Source: Utricularia gibba (taxonomy: Eukaryota > Streptophyta > Magnoliopsida > Lamiales > Lentibulariaceae). Taken from it: 64,000 nucleotides of DNA. The notes under the pieces are model-generated. The model saw only the letters and a program-made list of their open reading frames with translations, had not been told where the DNA came from and ran no database searches. The position numbers and the translations under genes were made by a program. Below, piece after piece: positions 35,148 to 47,811 of the stretch. The stretch spans positions 3,658,001 to 3,722,000 of the forward strand of contig CM007991.1 in NCBI GenBank assembly GCA_002189035.1. Direction: 5' to 3'. How positions within the stretch are numbered: position 1 is the stretch's first letter; every line of letters starts with the position of its first letter.

Positions 35148-37224
35148 ATGCCTCTTCCTTCTCTGTTGTTTCTGGGTTTCCTGCTGTTTTCACACTGCAC
35201 TGCCTATTTCACTCCGGAGGGCAATGCGGCGTTTACCAGCCGCCGTCGCCCCAGGGCACCCGCTCATGATTACAGAGATGCTTTGTCCAAATCTATACTG
35301 TTTTTTGAGGGACAGAGGTCCGGGAGGCTGCCGGCTAACAAGAGGATCACATGGAGAGAAGATTCTGGGCTTTCCGATGGCTCTACGATGCATGTAAGCT
35401 TCCGCAAGCCGTTTCATTTAATAACCTGTTACTTTGAGCTCGGAAAAAGAAGAGTTTTTGAAGGTCGGATTTGTCAATGTAGGTGGATTTGGTTGGCGGC
35501 TACTATGACGCCGGAGACAATGTGAAATTTGGGTTCCCAATGGCGTTCACAACCACCATGCTTTCATGGAGCGTTATTGAATTTGGTGGGTTGATGAAAG
35601 GAGAGCTGCAGAATGCTAAACAGGCTATAAAGTGGGCTACTGATTATCTCCTCAAGGCCACAGCCTTCCCGGACACCATTTTTGTGCAGGTGGTTCCTCT
35701 TACTTTGACAATCACTTGGAGATGAACAGCATCACTGTATACAGGTTTTTGAGCTCAATTTGCTTGTAGGTGGGAGATGCGGGGAGAGATCACGCGTGTT
35801 GGGAAAGGCCTGAAGACATGGATACTCCAAGAACTGTGTTCAAGATCGATAGAAGCACTCCGGGGACAGAGGTGGCGGCTGAAACTGCTGCCGCTCTGGC
35901 CGCAGCTTCTTTAGTGTTTCGAACTTCAGACCGTGGTTACTCCAATCTTCTTGTCCGAAGAGCCATCAGGGTATGTGTAGACCATTAGAATCTCTCTGCT
36001 AAGTTCAAAAAAACTGAGCTTTCAGTTTTCCAGGTGTTCCAGTTCGCTGATAAGTACAGAGGGTCTTACAGCAATCGTCTGAAGGCTTATGTCTGTCCCT
36101 ATTACTGCGATTACTCCGGCTACCAGGTGAAGCTCTTCTTTCCAGTTTCTTTCAAGTGAATGATTCACAGTAAATGATGTTGATCTTGCTGTTTCATGAT
36201 CAAAGGATGAGCTTTTATGGGGAGCCGCTTGGTTGCATAAAGCCACCAGAAATCCCATTTTTCTTAAATACATACAAGCAAATGGAAACATTCTTGGAGC
36301 TAGTGAAACTGATAACACATTTGGTTGGGACAATAAGCATGTTGGTGCCAGGATTCTTCTCTCAAAAGTACTTACTTCATCTTCACTTTCCATCATTATC
36401 TCTATCCTCATCTTCATTGTCCTAAAAAGAAGATGCATTCTTCCTTTTCAGGCATTTCTTGTCCAAAATCTTCAGCCTCTTCGTGATTACAAGAGCCACG
36501 CAGACAACTACATCTGCTCTGTGATTCCAGGGACACCTTTTTCCAATGCGCACTACACTCCAGGTAATCATCACAACCCGAATTCTACCACTTATCCATT
36601 CACTACAAAGAACATGCGAGTGCTATCATTCTCGTTCTTCTCTGTCTAGGAGGGCTTCTGTACAAGATGAGTGATGGAAATTTACAGTATGTTACATCCA
36701 CTGCGTTCCTTATAGTAACCTACTCCAAATACTTATCTTCTTCGCACAAGGTGGTGAACTGCGGTGGCACAATCATCACTCCCAGAAAGCTCAAAGGGTT
36801 TGCCAAGAGACAGGTTCTCTTCTCCTCTCCACTGCCTTAGTTTAACAAAACTACCAACTTTCATCTCAGAAGTTCTGTGCCTTTTTTCCAGGTTGATTAC
36901 ATCTTAGGAGATAACCCAATGAAAATGTCGTACATGGTTGGGTACGGATCAAGGTATCCCCTGAGAATTCACCACAGGGGATCATCACTCCCTTCTGTGA
37001 AAGCCCACCCTTGGAAGCTCAAATGCTCCTATGGCTTCAGCTTCATGCATTCGCCTTCTCCCAACCCAAATATCCTCGTCGGCGCTGTCGTCGGTGGACC
37101 GGACAAAAACGACCGCTTCCCCGACAGGCGGTCGGATTACTTTCACTCCGAACCGGCCACCTACATCAACGCCCCACTGGTCGGAACCCTGGCATATCTA
37201 GCACACTCCTCCGGGCAGCTCTGA
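35148..37224 (+). CDS. GH9 endo-beta-1,4-glucanase, class B (secreted)
   Basis: Eight coding exons, 35148-35393, 35483-35689, 35770-35970, 36034-36126, 36206-36367, 36452-36563, 36650-36813 and 36892-37224, give 505 residues. A signal peptide ([19 protein letters not shown]) leads directly into the GH9 domain, with no membrane anchor and no C-terminal carbohydrate module, which is class B architecture. The catalytic aspartates are in [13 protein letters not shown]. The His signature is in [13 protein letters not shown], and the [19 protein letters not shown] signature contains the catalytic Asp and Glu. It resembles Arabidopsis endoglucanase 17. It would trim amorphous cellulose or xyloglucan in the apoplast. 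All phases close and no lesion is seen. Confidence 0.95.
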
Positions 37225-37880
37225 GGAGACAGCATCATCGGAAAAAAAGCAACAACCTTTAACAAGAAGCATGATTCTGGTTGATGTGTAGGGACTTGAT
37301 CGCATTGTTTAGGGAGTATATTACAGTATCTGATCGGCAAACCGAATTGTACGGGCGAATCTTCCTGCTTCCTTACTGCTCAATACCATTATTTGTTCTG
37401 ACAGACGCCCAAGCACCCAATCACAAGATTCTTACACAGCATTTGAAATTGAATCTTAAATTTCAAATATTTGTAATAATTATTATCTACAATATTTTAA
37501 TTTATATTGTACTCAAATTTGGAAAAGATGGATTTATTTATTATAATTGAATATATATACCAAAATACTGATTATTAAAGATAGATAATATTATATAGCA
37601 AATAAATATTGATAATATAAAGGTTTGTCTTTCACCATCTTATGATAAATAAAATTAATAATATTATTTTTCATTGAAAATATTATTAGTAGGTGTTATT
37701 TAATATAAAGTAACATTTTAGGTTATACCAAACAAAATTTAAGAGGAATAATTTGGATGCATGTGCATGTGCATTTCTTGACCGTTGGGAGCTTGGAGTG
37801 TAGGATGGATGAGTAAAAGCGTTTTGTCCATCACGTGATTATGCGGACTGGCGACTATTTATATTGGTGAACCGAGTTGC
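37225..37880. other. AT-rich spacer downstream of GH9 gene
   Basis: 3' UTR followed by AT-rich DNA. It contains an imperfect palindrome ATTTGAAATT...AATTTCAAAT near 37441-37470. No gene is supported. Confidence 0.5.
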
Positions 37881-37884
37881 TACG

Positions 37885-38040
37885 TGGGCCGACGTAGTAT
37901 TGGGCTTGGCCCGATAAATGCTATATATATAACTCGATGGGTGAAGTGAGGCCCAAATATATGCTCGAAAGGTGGAAACCGCGATGTATTTAAGAACTCG
38001 GCCCATTAAAAGGTTGCTGGTTATATCCATACCCTAAACC
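37885..38040 (+). promoter_or_regulatory. eL19 promoter: site II elements and telo-box
   Basis: TGGGCC (37885-37890), TGGGCT (37901-37906), GGCCCA (38000-38005) and CCCTAAACC (38032-38040) lie within 190 bases of the eL19 ATG. This combination of site II words and a telo-box is typical of plant ribosomal protein promoters. Function is inferred from the motifs. Confidence 0.7.
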
Positions 38041-38075
38041 TAATAGCCGCACAGAGTCGACGGGCGACGGGGGAA

Positions 38076-39547
<1,472 letters not shown>

Positions 39548-40863
39548 ACGAAATACGTTGATTGTTGGTGTTGACCTTCAGCATTTTGTTACTGTATTTC
39601 AGTTTTTCATTCTACTGTTTTTGCGTTTGAAAATGTTGACTCAACTGCTGAATTCCAGATTTCATTACCCTAGTCCTTTACTGTTGGTGTTTTTAACCCG
39701 ATTCGTTGTCATCTGGGTCGAACCACAACGTTGTCTAATCCAAATACCTGATTGGGCTGATGTCTCCCAGTGAGTTTCTGTTTTGCTGATGTTAAGAACC
39801 TTGCTGCTCTATCTTCCTTCTTTTTGTCTGAAACACAGGGATCGCGGCGAGCTGCCATATCTCAAATCCCTCCTTTCTCGGATACCAGTTGACTCCAAAC
39901 ATGGAAGGTAACCGTTTCTACAGCTCCTTGAATCAGGCGGACAGTCTCTGCAACTCGTAGAAGGGTGTAACCCAGATGACAATGATGTCGAAGAATTCAT
40001 GGGCCAGAGAGGGCTCCCACTACGGGTCCCCAGGGTCCGCAAGGCCCATAGCCCTCCCTTCCCACCTAGGATTCCATCCCCACCCTTTTGGAAGTTCCTC
40101 CATCTCCGGTCCATATGTGATCCCTTCGTCTCCGGTCGGCCGCTGCTGCCCGGTATTAGTAGTACGGTGAAGAAACCTCCCATTCTATCATGTTTTTCTT
40201 TTAAAAAAATGTCATTCATGAGCTCAGGAACGGCATGTACCCATGTCTCCTGAACTGCACTCCGTCTCCTCCCAAGGAGAAGATCTGACATTTTGTTGCG
40301 TCGGCTCCGGCAGGAGCACGGGTTCGGGGAGTACGATCTGGCAGACTGGGGGCGGCCAGCCTAGCCTTTTTTCACATACGAATCATTGAAGAATGGGGCC
40401 CATCTTCGCACAAAGCACATTGGTCGTTGCCCCTCCTAAAAGATTCTTCCTACACCTTTGTCTCCATTCTCGGGTTGTTTTATGGCTTAATTCTCCCTTC
40501 ATACGCAAAACCCATTTGTGTTATCACCTTTCCTCTTTGTTTTCTGGGTGTCGGCAAGCGTTGATGCGCTAATTGCGGGAAGGTTTTCGCTGTGTTTAAT
40601 GAGGGAATTAAGACTGTGCTGTCTAGGCTCTAGTAGGTTGAAGAAGCTGGTGTTTTGCTCATTCGCTTGGGTCTCTTTCACTCGCCACTTTCTTTTGAGT
40701 GTGTATGTCTTTCTTGCAAGTTAAATCTTGGCATTGATTACCAGTGTTTCATCGCTATTGCTGAATCACGCCTCTTTTTTGCTCTTTTTCTTTCTCTTTT
40801 AAGTTAGGTGTGCCGGCACAGAGATTTCCTCACTTCTCTGAATGAGAGCTTGAATAGGGAAGA
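39548..40863. other. eL19 3' region, unassigned mid-GC stretch, GH28 leader
   Basis: About 1.3 kb without a supported gene. 39830-40420 has balanced base composition and a 160-codon minus-strand frame (39809-40291) with no family I know; the frame is not bounded by convincing splice sites. It may be a gene fragment or long 3' sequence. The region from about 40480 looks like promoter and leader of the GH28 gene. Confidence 0.4.
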
Positions 40864-42903
40864 ATGAAGGGGCTAGTAAGTACGTTATTCCTTTTTGTGA
40901 ATGGCACCCTCTTTTTGTGTTGATGAAACAAGAAAAATTCAATTTTGATTCACAATTCTAACGTTCGGCTGAATTGGTGATTTCAGCTTCTGGGTATGAA
41001 TCTTTTTGCTCCACATTTCTGCAGATGGAGTATATTAGTTCAGTCCTGATGTTGTTTTCTCTGTGATCTGTATGCATTGTCTGCAAATGGGAATAGATTC
41101 TGTCTTTAGATCTGTGTTTCCCAGTTTCTGAAACCAAAATAGTGATTTCTGCGAAGGCTGATTGCTATCTCTCCTTCCTTGCAAAGCATGAATCCTATGG
41201 CCGGCTCCGTCTTGTCCTAATGGTTTACTCTTTTGCTATGCAAATTAGGCACTTCTGCTGTTGCTCCTTGTCTCAAGCGATGCAGCAGCAGACTACAAGG
41301 GAGTGTGCAATTCGAACTGGCCATTGATACCGCGACCTCACAGTGTATCCGTAACCGAATTCGGCGCAATTGGAGATGGGAAAACACTCAACACTTTAGC
41401 ATTTCAGAATGCCATCTTCTATCTGAAATCATTTGCAGACAAGGGAGGAGCTCAGCTCTATGTCCCCCCAGGCCAATGGCTCACCGGCTGCATCACCCTT
41501 ACAAGCCATCTCACTCTCTTCCTGGAAAAAGATGCTGTTATTCTTGGTTCTCAGGTTCAGAACCAGTTTTTTATAAACCCTTACTACCTATCTGTTATCC
41601 CTTCTGGAGTGCTACTAGCTTACACCCGATTTTGCAGGACTATGAACACTGGGAAATTGTCGACCCCTTGCCGTCGTATGGACGAGGCGTCGACATGCCC
41701 GGCCGGAGATATCTTAGCTTGATCAGTGGACAGAATTTAACAGATGTTGTTATCACAGGTAGTAAAGGTTGAATCTTGATGATTTCTTCAATGCTCATGT
41801 CATCTGATCACATTTGCATTGCCTCTTCTGGTAAGGAAACAATGGGAAGATCGATGGGCAGGGGTCTGTTTGGTGGGAAAAAACAGATAACCGTTCTTTG
41901 AACTACAGTCGGCCGCATCTTGTCGAATTGATCTCTTCAGACAGCATCGTTATATCGAACTTGACCTTTGTAAATTCACCATCCTGGAGCATTCACCCTG
42001 TTTATTGCAGGTAGTAGCTTGTATTTCCCTGTTTGGACATGATCTGTCTGTGTGAAAGGGTGAAGCCTGAACTGTTTTTTGAGCTTTTTCCAGCAACTTG
42101 CTGGTGCAGAACATTTCTGTGCACTCTCCACCGGATTCTCCGAACACCTGCGGCATTGTTCCAGGTGCGGTTTAAGCCTTAGATTTATCTGCAATCTTTC
42201 CGGCTGAATGCTTATCGTATTGGTTCCAGATTCATCAGGGAATGTTTGCATTGAGAACAGCAACATCAGCACAGGGCATGATGCCATAGCAATTAAAAGT
42301 GGTTGGGACGAATATGGAATATCATATGGGAAACCAACCAGTGGTGTTCATATCAGACGGATTCGCCTGCAGTCGTATTCCGGCTCCGGTTTCGCCATCG
42401 GCAGCGAGATGTCCGGTGGGATCTCCGGTATCCTTGCGGAGCAGCTCTATATCCACAACTCCTCCGTTGCAATCTACCTCAAAACAGCTAGGGGCAGAGG
42501 AGGTTACATCAGAGACATCTTCATATCAGACTCCTTGATCCAGAAGGTGCAGGTTGGGATCAAGTTCTCCGGCGACTGTTCTTCTCATCCCGACGACGCA
42601 TTCGATCCCGCCGCCCTGCCCTCCGTCACCAACATCACGATGGAAGACATCCTTGGTACAGATATTACATCCGCCGGTGTCTTCTCCGGCATCCCGGAAT
42701 CACCCTTCACTTCCATATGCCTTTCCAACGTCTCCTTCGCCCTGAACTCAGACTCCTCCCCCATCTCTTCCTGGACATGCGACAACGTCGCTGGTTCATC
42801 CATCAACGTGCTCCCTCGAGCTTGCCCCGCCCTCCAGTCCTCATTTCCTTCCGGATGCTCCATTCTGTCATCCCTGTCCAGGAACTCCATAGAAGAAGCA
42901 TGA
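40864..42903 (+). CDS. GH28 polygalacturonase-like protein (secreted)
   Basis: Six coding exons, 40864-40875, 41249-41554, 41638-41758, 41836-42010, 42094-42164 and 42230-42903, give 452 residues. The first exon encodes only MKGL, which joins ALLLLLLVSSDAAA to form the signal peptide. The parallel beta-helix shows VTEFGAIGDGKTLNT, NGKIDGQGSVWW, SPSWSIHPVYC, SGWDEYGISYG and GSEMSGG. This is the plant clade annotated as probable polygalacturonase. The usual GH28 Asp-Asp pair reads GHDAIAI here, so the first of the two aspartates is His; related plant proteins appear to share this, so it may mark a subclade with altered chemistry. It is likely apoplastic and acts on pectin or a related polysaccharide. 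Confidence 0.9.
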
Positions 42904-44191
42904 GCACCGCCGCCATCTCCCGGCATATACATCTCCACTCCAGACTTCCCAGGGCGTGACATACAGTACACTAGAACAGGGGCATCAAGAGAAGGCCGAA
43001 GGTGAGTCTAAGAAGAAAGTTTTGACTGTCTTTTCCATTTCCTTTGTTTTTTTTGTCTTTTTTTTTGTGGGAAATGAATATGGGCCTGGTCCAACTCATT
43101 TTGGGCCTTGCATGAACCAATCCAAACGCATCCGTTGTTTGGTACAAAAACCGGAGACGGCCCACGGGAAAAAAAGTAAACTCTAGTGGCGCCCTGACAG
43201 TGAAATGGCCGACCACGATAAGCCCCACGCTTTTGGTATAAAACCCTAATATTAATCTTTTTTAAAAAAAAATACTTCTTACATATATAATTTATTGATA
43301 TGAATTTAAAAAAATAAGTAAAAAAACTCTTAGACAAATAAAGATGGCCCTATTGATGACCTTGATGGTCGTTAATATTTTTAGGTGTCCTAAACTAAAA
43401 GTTTTTTACATAAAAAACATTTGTATACTGAATATACAATCTACAAATATTCTATATGAAAATAAATACAGTAGCACCAATTTTAAGTCGATTTATAAAG
43501 AATAATCGATTTTTAATTGCTTATACCTAAGAGTGTAATAATATTTTCAAATATGTAAAAAAAATTTATGGTGCACATTACTATCATAGAAAAATACATA
43601 AATCCCTATTCTAATTTTATTTTTAAAATTTATGTATTTTTAATTTAAATACGAATAAAACTAAAATTTATGAATTCGTATACTCATATCACTATATTCC
43701 CCAATCCATAAACCCGTACTTGGGCATCATAGGGATTCTACGGATAAATCCATGTACCAAACGTACTCTAAGGGTGATCAATATTATGGTACACACTATT
43801 TCTAAATCACCCATCAAAGATATGTCATCATATGTTAATGTGGTTTGAGGTGCATTTGGATAGGGTGGGCCGGTAGGGGCATGCGGATTGCCCCACGGTC
43901 CACCTACCGAGCGGTTGACCTTCAGGTGGGCTGGGGGGTCATTCGCCTACGGTTTTCCTCGATCCTGTGGTGTGTACTTCCGAAACTACCCCTGCGCGAT
44001 CAAAGAATATTCCAACGGCGTCACGGAGAACTTTCTCTCTCACTTCGAACTCCCAATTTCGCGAGTCTTGAATTTCTTCAATCGTCTGCGATCTTCGGTC
44101 TACCGAACTCCGGAATTGGAATCTGTTTGCGGATAGCTGTGTGTTTTTTGGGTGAGTGCGGTGTGGGGGATACGCGAGGGGGCTTGTGGAG
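42904..44191. other. AT-rich spacer and leader of DUF789 gene
   Basis: GH28 3' UTR, then AT-rich sequence 43230-43840 with no gene, then a GC-richer leader (43840-44191) for the DUF789 gene. The short minus-strand frames here have no recognisable domain. Confidence 0.5.
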
Positions 44192-46107
44192 ATGGCGACT
44201 AAGGGAGGGTATGCGGCGGCGATGTCGAGGCAGGCCGGTGATAGGCTCTATAGGCCGCCGCAGAGGCGCCAGCAGCAAGAGCTGTTGGAGAGGCAGCAGA
44301 AGCAGCACCAATCGTGCAGGAAGGAGGCGGTACACCAAGAATTCTTATTGCCGGAGACCGTAAATGGTGTGGATTTCTCATCGAAACCGGCGGCATTGCC
44401 TGTAGCGAGTTCGTTGGCTCATGTTGCGCCTGGGGTTGTTACGAACTTGGATCGCTTGATGGAAGCTGTAACTCCTTTCGTGGAGGCGAGGATTTCGTCG
44501 GAGGTATATTTGCTGGGACTGTTTCTTTGTTACGTCATCTGTATAAACCCTGAAGTTCCGAAATTTTTGCTAGAAAATCGCCTTAAATGGTGGGGAAATA
44601 GATTTTCCGTTTGTGGAGAAATATATTTTCAATTAATCTGTGTGTCATCAACAAAAGCATTAGTTTATTAGGAGATCTCTGATGCTCTGTATGATCTCTC
44701 CTTAAAATGAGCATAATGGAAATGCTGTTTAATGTTCACAAATCTAATGATTCTCTGAATCTGTTCCGGTATCTCGAGAAATTACTGAATCATTCACCTA
44801 GCTGCTTTCATAATGAATTTGGAGTCTTTGGCAGGTTTCCTCGAGGCGACAAAGAAACCGTGATCTAAATTCAGTTCCCTTCTATTACTTGGAGGACCTT
44901 TGGGAATCCTATAGCGAGTGGAGTGTTTATGGAGCTGGGGTATCATTGATGTTCAATGGAAGTGAAGTTATTGAACAATTTTATGTTCCATCCTTGTCTG
45001 GCATACAGTTATACATCGGCAAATCCTCCTCAACTTCACGATCCAAGTGCGTTTTAACCAACACCAGTCGTTCTACTTGCATTAACCTCTTGTATTGGGT
45101 GTCTTTGTAGAGTGGTCTATCATGATTCCTACCTTGAATTGTTCGTTATTCTCTGATCTGTCTCAAGTACGCTAATTTGTTTCAGGGGACCGGAGGAGGA
45201 TGATATTGACTCAAACAGGTTGACAAGCATTTCTGGCAGCGGTGACCCTGAAAGAGAGACAAGTGTGAATATGAACACGCAACGGCTTAATAGGCTATCA
45301 TTACAAAGTGACTCTGTGACAAATTCCTCTTCCAGTTCTGATGCAGATGGTTCCCCAAGGGTACCATTGTTTCAGTATCTAGAACATGAGCAACCATATA
45401 ACCGCAGACCACTTTCTGAGAAGGTGTGTTGTGCAAAGGGGCTGTTCCTGATGCATTATTACTCACTTTTCATGTTATCTAAGTTAATGATTGTAATTAT
45501 TAATGTTCTCTACAGATATCACTACTTGCATCTCAATCTCCTGAGCTAAGCAAGCTCAGGAGCTCTGATCTACATCCATCAAGTTGGATGTGTGTGGCAT
45601 GGTATGTCATAGAGCCTAAATATTTACATTGATCATCTGGTGCATTCTCCTTGACGCACCCCTATCCTCTTTAATCATTTCTTGCAGGTATCCAATATAC
45701 CGGATTCCCATAGGCTCAACGCTCCAAGATCTCGATTCATCCTTTTTGACATTTCACTTGTTGTCTACACAACCTCGAAGTATGTCGCTTTTTTACATTC
45801 ATTGGTTTACCTTCATTTGAGCCTCTGTGCTAGATCTTGTTATATTTTCGTTACAGCTAACAAGTCAGCTCTCTTCCGTGGCCCGAACTCTAGAAAAGGA
45901 ATCGAAGATCCAACTCCAAGGATTTCACTGCCAGTGTTCGCCCTTGCTTCATACAAGATGAAGGGCTCCATAGTAAGCCCCAGTAAACCCAATGAATGTG
46001 AGCAAGAGGAGCATCTCTTGCAAGCTGCAGATCAATGGCTTGCAGATATGCAGGTCAAGTTACCCGACTACCAGTTCTTTCGGGGCCACTACTCGCCACG
46101 AAGATGA
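44192..46107 (+). CDS. DUF789 protein
   Basis: Six coding exons, 44192-44503, 44835-45046, 45186-45423, 45516-45601, 45688-45779 and 45857-46107, give 396 residues with all phases closing. A Gln/Arg-rich N-terminus (about residues 15-50) precedes the DUF789 core. Hallmarks are [32 protein letters not shown], a Ser-rich acidic loop ([10 protein letters not shown]-like), [17 protein letters not shown] and [14 protein letters not shown]. It ends with [18 protein letters not shown]. This family is plant-wide and of unknown biochemical function. I see no signal peptide or membrane segment, so it is probably cytosolic or nuclear. Confidence 0.93.
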
Positions 46108-46450
46108 CGAGGTATCTACTTTTGTCTACCAAAGTTTGTGATTGTGATTAAACTCCTAAAGAACAAAAGCGCTGATCCTTCAAAATGGAGCGGCTGCTGA
46201 TGTATCTCTAAAAACCATAGATGTTGTTGCAAATTAGTTTACCATGTGAATCTTTCATGGAAATTAGTATGTGCATTAGAGATGATGATCTGTGACACTT
46301 GAAATGAATTTCAATGGGATGAGAACGGCCTTCAAAACAAACACAGAAGTATTGCTTAGCATATCCATTCCTTTATGAGACCAGTGTTGTACAACTACTA
46401 CTGCACCTGCACTTAGCCACAATGAGAAAGCATAAAAAACCTGTCTTTGC
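46108..46450. other. tail-to-tail spacer between DUF789 and Di19
   Basis: 343 bases shared by the 3' UTRs of two convergent genes. A 62-codon minus-strand frame at 46276-46464 overlaps the Di19 stop and is not supported as a gene. Confidence 0.5.
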
Positions 46451-47811
46451 TCAAAAGTCATCAAGAATCGTTGACATCAACATTCCTTGCAAAAACTCAG
46501 TCCGGCTACTTTTCTGGTGGTTCATGTCTGAGAAAGATGGCTCTATCCTGCAACAACAAGCATCGGTCCCAACACACTGAGCCTAAGAATGCAGTCGCTT
46601 ATGAATAGCTAAAAATGAGCAATCAAAACTTGATTAGAAGAGCTGCCTACCTTTCTGAGGAATCATCTTTGTGTCTGGTTACTGATAAACTGGCCTCAGA
46701 CATGGAAGCATGTTTGATGGGTTCCTGGGCCACGCGTTTAGGCGGGGTGTTGACAAATGATAAAAGCATCGTATCAACTGCCTTACCACGAGATATGCCC
46801 ACACTGAGGGCCTCCTTAATCACGAGTAAATGTTTATCCTGCAACTCCTTTCTCAAAAGAAATATTGCTGAACGGGAGCGAGCACTATGATGCTTCTTGG
46901 TGCACAGAGTGTGCTATATACCAGGTGAAGAAAAACAAAGGAACAACGAGAAATGCAAATCATTGATAAAAAACTTTAAGATCCTAAACTTGATTAGAAG
47001 GATATCTTCAAAATGCTCTCATGGTGTGTGATGACATGAGAAGCCATGTTCCCACCTATCTTCACGGCACAAACCGGACAAATCTGCAAATGTGATACAC
47101 TATCCTCAGCACACCCAACCACAAACAAGATCTCCTTTCGTTTCCAGAATCAAACCAGAAAGAATGAACATATCTCTTCACAATAACCAAACAGAGAGCC
47201 TCAAATTATCAATACCTGAATGAAACTAGTTCACATAAAACACTTGAAAACCTTTGTTTCTGAACTATTGTACTACTTTATTCTTTGAGTTCTCAATACA
47301 CAGTAAGGCAGCTACACCCTCTAATAAGCTTGTTACGGGAATTTAATTGCAAATACCCAGAGAATGATGCGCAACTCGATCACCTAGCTTTTCAGAAAGG
47401 AATGGTGCAGCATGAATAAACAGAGCGGATAAGATATTTGGAATTACCCCGGGCTTAACCTCCATCCGGTGATCGGCGTCAATGTGACAACACAAACCCA
47501 GCACATCGAAGTCCTCGAAGCAAAACGGGCAAGCCAAGTCTTCAGCTCTTCGGTCTTTCACCAAACCGTTGACTTCTTCCCCCTCATACTCCTCCTCCGT
47601 TTCATCTTCCTCATCCATATACTCATCTATCGACAAAAGCAGCACAAATTCGACCAGCCCAGCAGCAAACACCCAAATTAATAATAATAAAACTCAAAAA
47701 AGAAACCGAAAAACGAAAAAACAGACTGAATTCACTCACACACCCACCAGTACTATGCATGGAGTAGGACGACAAAGCGAGTTCCAAGTCATCAATAAAC
47801 CGATCAGCCAT
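46451..47811 (-). CDS. Di19-family zinc-finger protein (dehydration-induced 19)
   Basis: Five coding exons on the minus strand: 47811-47748, 47626-47448, 47083-47006, 46910-46651 and 46547-46451. They give 225 residues. After an acidic N-terminal region come the two zinc-finger-like motifs: LACPFCFEDFDVLGLCCHIDADH and ICPVCAVKIGGNMASHVITHH. The C-terminal Di19 region includes LLRKELQDKHL and ends KSSRTEFLQGMLMSTILDDF. Di19 proteins are nuclear, bind DNA or partner proteins, and are regulated by calcium-dependent kinases in drought and salt responses. The third intron (47005-46911) starts ATATCCTT and ends AC: there is no usable GT before a stop codon, and the ACT-starting exon gives the 17-residue spacing to LLRKEL seen in relatives. 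ATG 47811 is the first real ATG; the frame is open upstream. Confidence 0.93.
46911..47005 (-). other. probable U12-type AT-AC intron in Di19
   Basis: On the minus strand the intron begins ATATCCTTCT directly after codon AAG and ends GCAC. TTCTTCACC, about 15 bases from the end, is a fair U12 branch site. Continuing past the donor gives a stop within four codons. An AG three codons further downstream (AT-AG) would also keep frame but shortens a conserved spacing by five residues. Confidence 0.8.
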
